The translations under genes were made by a program, and so were the position numbers. This document shows, one piece after another, positions 25,661 through 33,618 of a stretch of 56,064 nucleotides of DNA. The stretch spans positions 1 to 56,064 of the forward strand of contig NZ_JAFEUU010000021.1 in assembly GCF_017355885.1 (NCBI RefSeq), given 5' to 3'. Position 1 is the first letter of the stretch. Every line of letters starts with the position of its first letter. The notes below the pieces were generated by a model. That model was given only the letters and a program-made list of their open reading frames with translations, was not told where the DNA came from and searched no databases. The DNA is from Sabulicella rubraurantiaca. Lineage in GTDB: Bacteria; Pseudomonadota; Alphaproteobacteria; Acetobacterales; Acetobacteraceae.

Positions 25661-25972
25661 ATGTCGAAGGCGCTGATTGTCGAGACGATCAAGGCAAACG
25701 TCGAGATTAGTGGGGTGGCCGCCACGCGGCTGGCCGGCGAGATCCTGGGCGCGCTGCGCGAGGAGTTGGTGAAGGAGGGGCGCCTGGCCCTGCCCGAGAT
25801 CGGCTCCCTGACCGTGCGCGAGCGGGCGGCACGCTCGGGCTTCAACCCGCGCACCCAGGAGAAGATCAAGATCAAGGCCGGCGCGGCGATCAAGTTCCGC
25901 CCCTCGGTCTCGCTCAAGACGGACGCCCTGGCGGGGCTCAAGAAGGCCAAGCGCAAGGCCACCAAGGGCTGA
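25661..25972 (+). CDS. HU/IHF-family DNA-binding protein
   Basis: This 103-residue protein has the HU/IHF layout: two N-terminal helices ('LIVETIKANVEISGVAATRLAGEILGAL'), then the beta-arm region with 'LPEIGSLTVRERAARSGFNPRTQEKIKIKAGAAIKFRPS' corresponding to the 'GFGxFxVxxRxxRxGRNPxTGxxIxI' core, and a basic tail (KKAKRKATKG). The arm motif GFNPRTQE is kept, with Phe for Arg. It should bend and compact DNA as a dimer. The Lys-rich C-terminus exceeds the standard 90-residue HU. AAAGGGA precedes the ATG and a strong terminator follows 25 bases after the stop. Confidence 0.92.
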   Translation: MSKALIVETIKANVEISGVAATRLAGEILGALREELVKEGRLALPEIGSLTVRERAARSGFNPRTQEKIKIKAGAAIKFRPSVSLKTDALAGLKKAKRKATKG

Positions 25973-25997
25973 AGCGCGAGGACGAAGTTCTTTTTCC

Positions 25998-26029
25998 CGG
26001 CGGCCGCTGTAATGGTGGCCGCCGATTTT
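25998..26029 (+). terminator. Rho-independent terminator after the HU-like gene
   Basis: A perfect 8-base stem (CGGCGGCC at 25998-26005, GGCCGCCG at 26017-26024) with an 11-base loop is followed by ATTTTG. It begins 25 bases after the HU-like stop. A T-rich run also precedes the stem. Confidence 0.8.
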
Positions 26030-26386
26030 GTCGTTCCCACAGCCTGCATCGGGGAGACGGACGGGACGGCTTCCGGGCGGCGAGGCCCGTCAGCAAGGGC
26101 GAGCCACGTCTTCGCCGGGCCCTCGTGGCATCCTTAGACTCGATTGAGTTCGCTCAGCACGCCAATGCGCGAACGTCCTCGGAGGAGAGCGGCATCTCCC
26201 CAGCCCACGGCCCGAGCTTCGTGTTGCGCACGACCGTTGGCATCCTAGGAAAGACCCGACGCCGAGCGATATGGCCCGTCCCTCGGCCGTGTCGGGGCGT
26301 CGCACCCAGCGTTGATATCCTGGCGGCCCATGTAAACTCGAACGAAACAATCCATACTGCTCGGCAACGGAAGGAGCGTCGGTTCC
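26030..26386. other. Intergenic leader of the HWE kinase gene
   Basis: About 357 bases between the terminator and the kinase start hold no convincing gene. A possible promoter for the kinase is TTGATA at 26312-26317 and TAAACT at 26333-26338; the 15-base spacer is shorter than ideal. GGAAGGAG lies upstream of the ATG. Confidence 0.4.
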
Positions 26387-28237
26387 ATGGACAGGGAGAC
26401 GAGGACACCCGGAATCCCCCGTGCGCCTCGTCAGGATCTCTGGACCCGAGCATCATCCCGCCCCGGCCAGGGGGAGGGCCTGTCCAGCGAGGCGCTCTTC
26501 CAGGCGGTTGGGGACAATGCCTACGAGCTGGACCGGGATTTCCGCTTCCTCTCCTTCAATTCGAACTGCGAGAGCTACTACGGCATCCCGGCCGAGCAGG
26601 CCCTGGGCGGCTCGATCTTCGATGTGCTCCCGGGCGCGCGGGAAAGCACGCTCGAGGCGCTCCTGCGCTCCGCAATGGCATCGGGTCGTCCGGTCCGCGT
26701 AGAGATGGCCGGTGTCGTGCACCCCGAACGCTGGCTGGAGGTGACGGTCTTTCCCACGGCACGCGGCGTCGGGGTCGCCTTTCGCGACCGCACGAATGAG
26801 CGCCTGGCGGTCACGGCCCTCCGGGAAAGCGAGGAGCGCCTGCGCCTCGCGCAGGAGGCGGGGGATGTCGGACTTTGGGATTGGGATCTCCGGACAGGAA
26901 AGGTCTTCTGGTCCGACGTCTATCGCCGGATCTGGAACGTTCCGCCCGAACTGACGGAACCCAGCCTCGAGCTGTTCTCGGCTTCCATTCACCCGGATGA
27001 CCGGGACCGAGTTCTCGCGCGGCTCTTCCAGGCGCTCCATGACCCGGCGGTCCGTTCCTATAGCGACGAGTTCCGCGTGCCACGCAGCGGCGAGGGTGAC
27101 CGATGGGTCCTCGCCCGTGGCGAGATCGCCCGCGATCCCCTGTCGAAGATCGCCTTGCGCGTGACGGGCGTGTGCATCGACGTGACGGACCGGAAAGCGG
27201 CCGAAGAGGCTCTGCGCGAGAGCGAACGGCGCCTGCGCCTCGCGCAGGAGGCCGGAGGGGTCGGCTCCTGGGATTGGGATGTGGTGACCGACCAGCTCCA
27301 CTGGTCGGAAAGCTGCCACCGGATGCACGGCACCGATCCATCCTCCCCGGTCACCTTCGGGACCTGGAGCACGGGCATTCATCCCGACGACCAGGAAGGC
27401 GTGCAGGCGGCGCTGCAGCAGGCACTTGAGGACGGAAGCAGGGGCTGGTCCATCGAGTGCCGCTACCGCCGCTGGTCCGACCAGTCGCTTCGCTGGATCG
27501 GCGGCCGCGGCAGCATCCTGCGCGACCCGGAGACGGGTGTACCGCTGCGTGTGCTGGGCGTCGCGCTGGACCTCACGGAGCGCAGGGAGGCGGAGGAGAA
27601 GCAGCGCCTCCTCGCACGCGAACTAGACCACCGCGCCAAGAATGCGCTCGCGGTCGTCCTGGCCGCCGTACGCTTGACCTCCAAGGCAGACCCGGCCGCC
27701 TTCGCGGCTTCGATCGAAGGGCGGGTGGAGGCGCTCGCCAGGGCCCATACGGTGCTGGCCGAGGGGCGCTGGGCCGGGGCGAATCTGCGAGCTCTCGCCG
27801 AGGCGGAGCTTCACGCCTTCTCACCTCACGACTCATCGCAGGGCAGCACGGCCTCCCGTGTACTGCTCGAGGGGCCTGACCTGCAGCTCGATCCCTCGGC
27901 GACCCAGGCCCTTGCGATGGCCCTGCATGAACTGGCCACCAACGCTACGAAGTACGGCGCGCTGTCTGGCCCATGTGGGCAGGTGCTGCTGCGCTGGTGC
28001 GTGGATGAGGCCGCGGACCTGCTGTGCCTGACATGGGAAGAGAGGGGCGCACCCACTCCCGTGAAGCCGCCCGCGCGCGCCGGGTTTGGAACGCGGGTGA
28101 TCGAGGCAACGCTGGCGGACCAGTTGGGCGGAAAGGTGCAGCGTCGCTGGGAACCCCAAGGCCTTTTGTGCGAGGTGCAATTGCCCCTCGATGCCATCGC
28201 CCCGCTCCGTGCCAAGCGCGTCGCCGAGCCGCATTAG
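26387..28237 (+). CDS. Triple-PAS HWE-family sensor histidine kinase
   Basis: This 616-residue soluble protein has three PAS domains (about 37-135, 150-268 and 281-400). Each of the last two ends in a PAC-like 'DVTDRK' or 'DLTERR', then comes an HWE kinase core. The phospho-acceptor is His415 in 'RELDHRAKNALAVV', the N-box is 'HELATNATKYGALS', and 'LTWEERGAP' supplies the W-x-E of the family name. HWE kinases are common in alphaproteobacteria and often signal through the general stress response. No membrane helix is present, so the signal is cytosolic. PAS2 and PAS3 share a near-identical 'RRLRLAQEAGxVGxWDWD' opening. No response regulator gene is adjacent. Confidence 0.93.
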   Translation: MDRETRTPGIPRAPRQDLWTRASSRPGQGEGLSSEALFQAVGDNAYELDRDFRFLSFNSNCESYYGIPAEQALGGSIFDVLPGARESTLEALLRSAMASGRPVRVEMAGVVHPERWLEVTVFPTARGVGVAFRDRTNERLAVTALRESEERLRLAQEAGDVGLWDWDLRTGKVFWSDVYRRIWNVPPELTEPSLELFSASIHPDDRDRVLARLFQALHDPAVRSYSDEFRVPRSGEGDRWVLARGEIARDPLSKIALRVTGVCIDVTDRKAAEEALRESERRLRLAQEAGGVGSWDWDVVTDQLHWSESCHRMHGTDPSSPVTFGTWSTGIHPDDQEGVQAALQQALEDGSRGWSIECRYRRWSDQSLRWIGGRGSILRDPETGVPLRVLGVALDLTERREAEEKQRLLARELDHRAKNALAVVLAAVRLTSKADPAAFAASIEGRVEALARAHTVLAEGRWAGANLRALAEAELHAFSPHDSSQGSTASRVLLEGPDLQLDPSATQALAMALHELATNATKYGALSGPCGQVLLRWCVDEAADLLCLTWEERGAPTPVKPPARAGFGTRVIEATLADQLGGKVQRRWEPQGLLCEVQLPLDAIAPLRAKRVAEPH

Positions 28238-28379
28238 CACGCGGATTTCCGGCCGGGGCGCAAGCGCCCTGGTGTGCGCCAAGTACGGCCGGGATATGGC
28301 CAAACGGTGCCGGATGGAGTGATCCTTCGACGGCGAGGCCCTGCCGCCGGATCGCGGGGCCGCTCGGAGGCTCGACTGC

Positions 28380-29972
28380 ATGAATGGCGTCCTTGGGTGT
28401 GACTTCCTGGTGATCGGGGCCGGGTCAGCCGGGTGCGTGCTGGCCAGTCGGCTTTCGGAGAACCCCGACCATCGCGTGGTCCTGCTCGAGGCGGGCGGCA
28501 GGGACAGCGACCCGCTGCTTCGCATCCCCGCAGCCGTCGGCCGCAACGTGGAAGCCCCGCAGCACAACTGGAACTACGAGAGCGAGCCGGAGCCGGAACT
28601 GAACGGCCGGCGCGTCTTCTGCGCCCGCGGAAAGGTGCTGGGCGGTTCCAGCTCCATCAACGGCATGATCTACATCCGTGGCCATCCCCGCGATTTCGAC
28701 GACTGGCGGCAGCGCGGCTGCACCGGCTGGTCCTACGACGAAGTCCTGCCCTTCTTCCGCAACGCGGAACGTAGCGAGCGCGGCGCGGACGAGTTCCACG
28801 GCGATCAAGGCCCGCTCCATGTCAGCCTGGGCCGCCCTGTCCCCCCGATCTGCGAGGCCTTCCTCGCCGCTGCGGCGGCCGAGGGCTATCCGGTGCATGT
28901 GGATTTCAACGGGGTCAGCCAGGAAGGCTTCGGGCATTACGACCTGACCACCCGCCGTGGCCGCCGCTGGAGCACCGCCAGCGCCTATCTGCGCCCGGCC
29001 TTGAGCCGGACCAACCTCACGGTGCTGACCCGTGCCGAGGTGCTGCGGCTAATCCTGCAGAATGGTCGCGTCACCGGCGCCGAGATCCTGCGGGACGGCG
29101 TGCCCATGCGGATCGAGGTGTCCAGGGAGACGGTGCTGGCCGCTGGCGTCTTCAACTCGCCCAAGCTCCTCATGCTCTCCGGCATCGGCCCGGCGGAGCA
29201 CCTGATGGAGCATGGCATTCGCGTGCTGTTGGACCGAGCCGCCGTGGGTGGCAACCTGCTGGACCACCTTTCCTACCGCATGCACTACGCCTGTCGTGGG
29301 CCGGTGACCGCCTATGCCCATACGAGGCCGCTGCGTGGCGCGAAGGCGCTGCTGGACTACGCCCTGACGGGACGCGGCATCATCGCCAACACGCCCTTTT
29401 CCACCGGCGGGTTCTTCCGCTCCAGCGACGACCTTGAGGTTCCCGACATGCAACTGGGCATGGCCATCGGCCTCATGCCGGCGCGCGGCCGGCTGCCCGA
29501 GCGGGAAGGCTTCACCGTCACCGTCCGGCAGGGCCGCCCGAGCAGCCATGGCACCGTCCGCCTCCGCTCGCCTGACCCCAGCGCCGCTCCCGTCATCGCC
29601 CCGCGCTACCTCAGCAACCCTGCCGACCTTCCCGTGCTGGTTCGCGGCATCCGCCGCATCCGCCATGTGCTGCTGGGGCCGGTCCTGGCCCCCTATATCG
29701 AGCGCGAGTTGGTGCCGGGGCCGGAGGGAGACGAGGATGTCGGGCTGATCGAGAGCATCCGCGCCGTCTCGAACACCACGCATCATTTCGTCGGAACCTG
29801 CCGCATGGGCGGGGACCAAGACTCCGTGGTCGATCCCGAACTCCGCCTGCGCGGGGTGGACGGGTTGCGCGTGGCGGACGCCTCCATCATGCCCGCCCAT
29901 ATCAACGGCAACACCAATGCCGCGACCATCATGATCGCCGAGAAGGCCGCGGCGATGATCGCGGCGCGATGA
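28380..29972 (+). CDS. GMC-family FAD oxidoreductase (choline dehydrogenase-like)
   Basis: This 530-residue protein has the FAD Rossmann motif 'FLVIGAGSAGCVLASRL', 'LLEAGG', the GMC signature 'RGKVLGGSSSINGMIYIRG', the second signature 'GVFNSPKLLMLSGIGP', and the catalytic His/Asn region 'NTTHHFVGTCRMG' and 'HINGNTNAATIMIAEKAA'. It oxidises an alcohol, passing electrons to a quinone, cytochrome or O2. There is no signal peptide. GGAGG precedes the ATG. It is 92 bases upstream of a peptide-type binding protein, possibly in the same unit. The true alcohol is unknown; choline is only the family name. Confidence 0.93.
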   Translation: MNGVLGCDFLVIGAGSAGCVLASRLSENPDHRVVLLEAGGRDSDPLLRIPAAVGRNVEAPQHNWNYESEPEPELNGRRVFCARGKVLGGSSSINGMIYIRGHPRDFDDWRQRGCTGWSYDEVLPFFRNAERSERGADEFHGDQGPLHVSLGRPVPPICEAFLAAAAAEGYPVHVDFNGVSQEGFGHYDLTTRRGRRWSTASAYLRPALSRTNLTVLTRAEVLRLILQNGRVTGAEILRDGVPMRIEVSRETVLAAGVFNSPKLLMLSGIGPAEHLMEHGIRVLLDRAAVGGNLLDHLSYRMHYACRGPVTAYAHTRPLRGAKALLDYALTGRGIIANTPFSTGGFFRSSDDLEVPDMQLGMAIGLMPARGRLPEREGFTVTVRQGRPSSHGTVRLRSPDPSAAPVIAPRYLSNPADLPVLVRGIRRIRHVLLGPVLAPYIERELVPGPEGDEDVGLIESIRAVSNTTHHFVGTCRMGGDQDSVVDPELRLRGVDGLRVADASIMPAHINGNTNAATIMIAEKAAAMIAAR

Positions 29973-30064
29973 GCTCGGGCCTTAGCGTCCCCCGAAACCC
30001 ATGGCGCCATTGCTTCGAGGGGAGATAGGCTTCGCGGCGCAACCTTTGCCGGAGGGATGAACGG

Positions 30065-31645
30065 ATGTATCGCCGCTCACTAATGAAGGGCACCGCCGCC
30101 TTTGGGGCCGCACTTGCCGCGCCCGGCGTCGCGTTTGGACAGGCCCGCACGCTGCGCTTCATCCCACAGATCGACCTCGCCTTCCTCGACCCGCACTGGA
30201 CCACGGCAAACGTCACCCGCAACCACGGCTTCATGGTGTTCGACACGCTCTACGGGCATGACCAGAACTTCGTCGCCCAGCCGCAAATGGCCGAGGGCCA
30301 CACCATCGAGGATGACGGCAAGCGCTGGACCATCCACCTGCGCGAGGGATTGGTCTTCCATGATGGCGAGCCCGTCCTGGCGAAGGATTGCGTGGCGAGC
30401 CTCCGCCGCTGGGCCGCGCGCGACGCCTTTGGCGGTGCCCTGATGCGCGCCACGGACGAGCTTTCCGCGCCCGACGACCGCACGATCGTCTTCCGCCTGA
30501 AGAAGCCCTTCCCCCTGCTGCCGGACGCGTTGGGCAAGTCCACGGCGATGATGGCCGCCATCATGCCGGAGCGCATCGCACGCACCGATCCCGGCACGCA
30601 GATCTCCGAGGTGATCGGCAGTGGCCCCTACCGCTACATCCAAGGCGAGCGGCTACAGGGTTCCCGCAACGTCTATGCACGTTTCGACCGGTACCGCCCG
30701 CGCGAGGGCGGCCCGGCGCTCGGCACGGCCGGCCCCAAGGTGGCGCATTTCGAACGCGTGGTCTGGACCACCATTCCCGACGCTTCGACCGCCGCCGGCG
30801 CGGTGATGGCAGGCGAGCAGGATTGGTATGAGCAGGTGGCGCACGATCTAAGGCCGGTGCTGGCCCGTTCGCGTGGCGTGCGTCTGCAGGTGCAGGAGGA
30901 AACCGGCACCATCGGTATGCTGCGGCCGAACCACACCCAGGCGCCGTTCAACAATCCCGAGATCCGGCGCGTGCTCATGCGCGCAATCGACCAGGCGGCC
31001 TACATGCAGGCCATCGTGGGCGATGACCGCTCCTTCTACCACGTGCCCACCGGCTTCTTCTGCCCCGGCACGCCGATGGCAAGCGAAGTGGCGCTGGAGC
31101 CGCTTCGCAATCCGCCCGATTTCGAGGCGGTGAAGCGGGACCTGGTGGCGGCCGGCTACAAGGGCGAGAAGGTGGTGCTGCTGGTGCCGACCGACTACGT
31201 CACCATGAGGGCCATGGGCGACGTGGCCGCGGACATGCTGCGCCGAGTCGGGGTGAACCTGGACTACCTCGCCACGGATTGGGGCACGATGCTCCAACGC
31301 CGCAACAACCGCGGCCCGGTGGAAAGTGGCGGCTGGAGCCTCTTCGTCACGAGCTGGACCGGCACGGACTGGATCAACCCCGCCACCCATATCTCCATCC
31401 GCGGCGTGGGCGCCTCCGGCTATGCGGGTTGGAACGAGAGCGCCCGTCTCGAGGAGCTTTACAATGCCTGGTTCGAGGCCCCTGACCTCGCCGCGCAGCA
31501 GGCAGTCTGCCAGCACATCCAGCGCGCCTGCATGGAGGAGGTGCCTTACTATCCGCTCGGTCAGTACAAGCAGCAGACCGCCTTCCGTGGGCTGCGGGAC
31601 CTGCAGCCAGGGTTCAGCAAGTTCTGGGGAGTCCGACCCGCCTGA
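30065..31645 (+). CDS. ABC transporter substrate-binding protein, peptide/nickel type (SBP_bac_5), second copy
   Basis: This 526-residue secreted binding protein has a leader (MYRRSLMKG to GFGQA-like) and is clearly paralogous to the one at 2477-4069. Both share 'TRNHG(F/Y)MVFDTLYG', 'IEDDGKRW', 'REGL.(F/W)HDGE', 'ELSAPDDRTI.FRLK(K/R)PFPLLP', 'FNNPEIRR.L', 'GFF(C/S)PGTPMASE' and a final 'P(F/Y)YPLGQY'. The copies differ in neighbours: the first precedes an amidohydrolase, this one precedes a monooxygenase. No permease or ATPase genes are here. GGAGGGA precedes the ATG. Confidence 0.93.
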   Translation: MYRRSLMKGTAAFGAALAAPGVAFGQARTLRFIPQIDLAFLDPHWTTANVTRNHGFMVFDTLYGHDQNFVAQPQMAEGHTIEDDGKRWTIHLREGLVFHDGEPVLAKDCVASLRRWAARDAFGGALMRATDELSAPDDRTIVFRLKKPFPLLPDALGKSTAMMAAIMPERIARTDPGTQISEVIGSGPYRYIQGERLQGSRNVYARFDRYRPREGGPALGTAGPKVAHFERVVWTTIPDASTAAGAVMAGEQDWYEQVAHDLRPVLARSRGVRLQVQEETGTIGMLRPNHTQAPFNNPEIRRVLMRAIDQAAYMQAIVGDDRSFYHVPTGFFCPGTPMASEVALEPLRNPPDFEAVKRDLVAAGYKGEKVVLLVPTDYVTMRAMGDVAADMLRRVGVNLDYLATDWGTMLQRRNNRGPVESGGWSLFVTSWTGTDWINPATHISIRGVGASGYAGWNESARLEELYNAWFEAPDLAAQQAVCQHIQRACMEEVPYYPLGQYKQQTAFRGLRDLQPGFSKFWGVRPA

Positions 31646-31764
31646 GGCCGCTCGCCGAGCTGCTCCACGGTAGGGCAGGTGCCTCCTCGGGCTTGACCGG
31701 TAGGCGCCGCGCCTTGACGGGACCCACACAGGCCGGCGATGACTCGGTAAAGGGGAACGACGCC

Positions 31765-33522
31765 ATGGACGGAATCCTGACCGACGCTTCGGCGAGGGCA
31801 ACAGCCACGACCTGGCTCGGCGATTTCGAGGCGGCGCTGGCTTCCGGCGAAGCGACGCGCCTCGTGGCGCTCTTCGCCGAGGAATGCCACTGGCGCGACA
31901 TCCTGGCCTTCACCTGGAACCTGCGCACGATTTCGGGTGCTTCGGCCATCGCGGAAGGGATGGTGCCGACGCTGCAACGTATGGCACCACGGGGGCCGGG
32001 CCTCGCGGGCGGCCGCACGCCGCCGCGGCGAGTGGGCCGCGCCGGCATGGAGGCGATCGAGGCGATCTTTTCCTTCGAGACCTCGGTCGGCCCCTGTGAT
32101 GGCGTGGTGCGCCTGGTCCATGAAGGCGGGCGGCCGCGCGCCTGGACCCTGATGACCTCGCTGCGCGAGATCCGCGGCCACGAGGACCCGGCCAATGGCC
32201 AGCGCTGGCAGGATGTGGACTGGAAGCGCAATTTCGGCGGAGAGAACTGGCTCGACCGGCGCAACAAGGCGCGCGCCTATGCCGACCGCGATCCGGCAGT
32301 GCTGGTGGTCGGCGCGGCGCAGGCTGGGCTGTCCGTCGCGGCGCGGCTGACCCAGCTTGGCGTGGACACGCTGGTGGTGGAACGGGAGGCGCGGGCCGGC
32401 GACAGCTGGCGCCGCCGCTACCACGCACTGACGCTGCACAATGAGACGCGCGTCAACCACCTGCCTTACATGCCCTTCCCACGCTCCTGGCCGGTTTTCA
32501 TCCCGAAGGACATGCTGGCGAACTGGTTCGAGATCTACGCCGAGGCGATGGAACTCAATGTCTGGACCGGGACCGAGCTTGTCAGCGGCACCTGGGACGA
32601 GGCCGCTGGCTGCTGGGAGGTGCTGCTTCGGCACCAGGACGGGAGCGAGCGTCGCATGCGGCCGCGGCATATCGTCTTCGCCAATGGCGTGAGCACCACG
32701 CCGGTGATGCCGGAGCTCCCAGGCCTCAAGGAGTTCCGCGGCGCAGTGCGGCATTCGGGCCGCTACGGCAGCGGCATGGACTGGAAGGGAAAGCGCGCGC
32801 TGGTGGTGGGCACCGGCACTTCCGGTCACGATGTGGCGCAGGATCTCTGCGTCTCGGGGGCATCGGAGGTGACGCTGGTCCAGCGCAGCCCCACCCTCGT
32901 TGTCAGCCTGAAGGAGGCGCAGGCGCCCTACGCGCTCTACGACGAGGAGATCCCCTTCGAGGACAAGGACCTGCTCGCCACCTCCTTCCCGTTCCCGGTC
33001 TATCGCCGCGCGCATCAGCTCATGACGACGAGGAACCACGAGGCGGATCGGGAGCTGCTGGAGGGGCTGGAACGCCAAGGTTTCCGCCTGACGTCCGGGG
33101 AGGACGGCACCGGTTGGCAGATCATGTATCTGAGCCGCGGCGGCGGTTACTACTTCGACGCCGGATGTTCCCAGATGGTCGTCGATGGCCGTGTCGGGCT
33201 GATCCAATACGCGGATATCGAGAGGTTCGGCCCAGACGGGCCGATCATGAAGGACGGGTCGGTGCGGCCCGCCGACCTGATCGTGCTGGCCACCGGCTAC
33301 GAGGGGCAGGCGGAAGCGGCGCGCCGGATCCTGGGCGATGCCGTGGGCGACCGGATCGGCCCCGTCTGGGGTTTCGACGAGGAGGGGGAGCTGAACGGGA
33401 TGTGGCGCCCCACCGGCCAGCCGGGTCTCTGGTTCCATGCCGGAGGGCTGGCGCAGTGTCGCATCTTCTCGAAGGTGCTCGCGCTGCAGATCAAGGCGAG
33501 GGAGCTCGGGATCACCACCTGA
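31765..33522 (+). CDS. Flavin-containing monooxygenase with N-terminal NTF2-like domain
   Basis: This 585-residue protein starts with about 140 residues resembling an NTF2/SnoaL-like fold ('WLGDFEAALASGEATRLVALFAEECHWRDILAFTWNLRTI', then beta-rich text). A YUCCA-like FMO core follows: FAD motif 'VLVVGAAQAGLSVAARL', 'YHALTLHNE', 'FANGVSTTPVMPELPGL', and NADPH motif 'ALVVGTGTSGHDVAQDL'. The first motif has Ala in place of the second Gly of GxGxxG. The C-terminal 'LIVLATGYEGQ' matches the late ATG motif. Start 31765 follows AGGGGAA; an ATG at 31693 has no such site. It lies 119 bases after the ABC binding protein and may metabolise what that protein imports. Confidence 0.9.
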   Translation: MDGILTDASARATATTWLGDFEAALASGEATRLVALFAEECHWRDILAFTWNLRTISGASAIAEGMVPTLQRMAPRGPGLAGGRTPPRRVGRAGMEAIEAIFSFETSVGPCDGVVRLVHEGGRPRAWTLMTSLREIRGHEDPANGQRWQDVDWKRNFGGENWLDRRNKARAYADRDPAVLVVGAAQAGLSVAARLTQLGVDTLVVEREARAGDSWRRRYHALTLHNETRVNHLPYMPFPRSWPVFIPKDMLANWFEIYAEAMELNVWTGTELVSGTWDEAAGCWEVLLRHQDGSERRMRPRHIVFANGVSTTPVMPELPGLKEFRGAVRHSGRYGSGMDWKGKRALVVGTGTSGHDVAQDLCVSGASEVTLVQRSPTLVVSLKEAQAPYALYDEEIPFEDKDLLATSFPFPVYRRAHQLMTTRNHEADRELLEGLERQGFRLTSGEDGTGWQIMYLSRGGGYYFDAGCSQMVVDGRVGLIQYADIERFGPDGPIMKDGSVRPADLIVLATGYEGQAEAARRILGDAVGDRIGPVWGFDEEGELNGMWRPTGQPGLWFHAGGLAQCRIFSKVLALQIKARELGITT

Positions 33523-33618
33523 TCCGGCACTGCCGGCTGTCCGGCAGGCGCGTCTGGCGTCGACGGTTTACGGGGTCAGCCGCCAGCGCGCGTGGTGTCC
33601 CTTACTCGCTCCTGCTGC

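Noticed and set aside
31561-33438. A 625-codon frame on the minus strand
   Set aside because: It mirrors the FMO gene 31765-33522 and has low-complexity His/Arg/Gly composition; the plus-strand gene has clear FAD and NADPH motifs.
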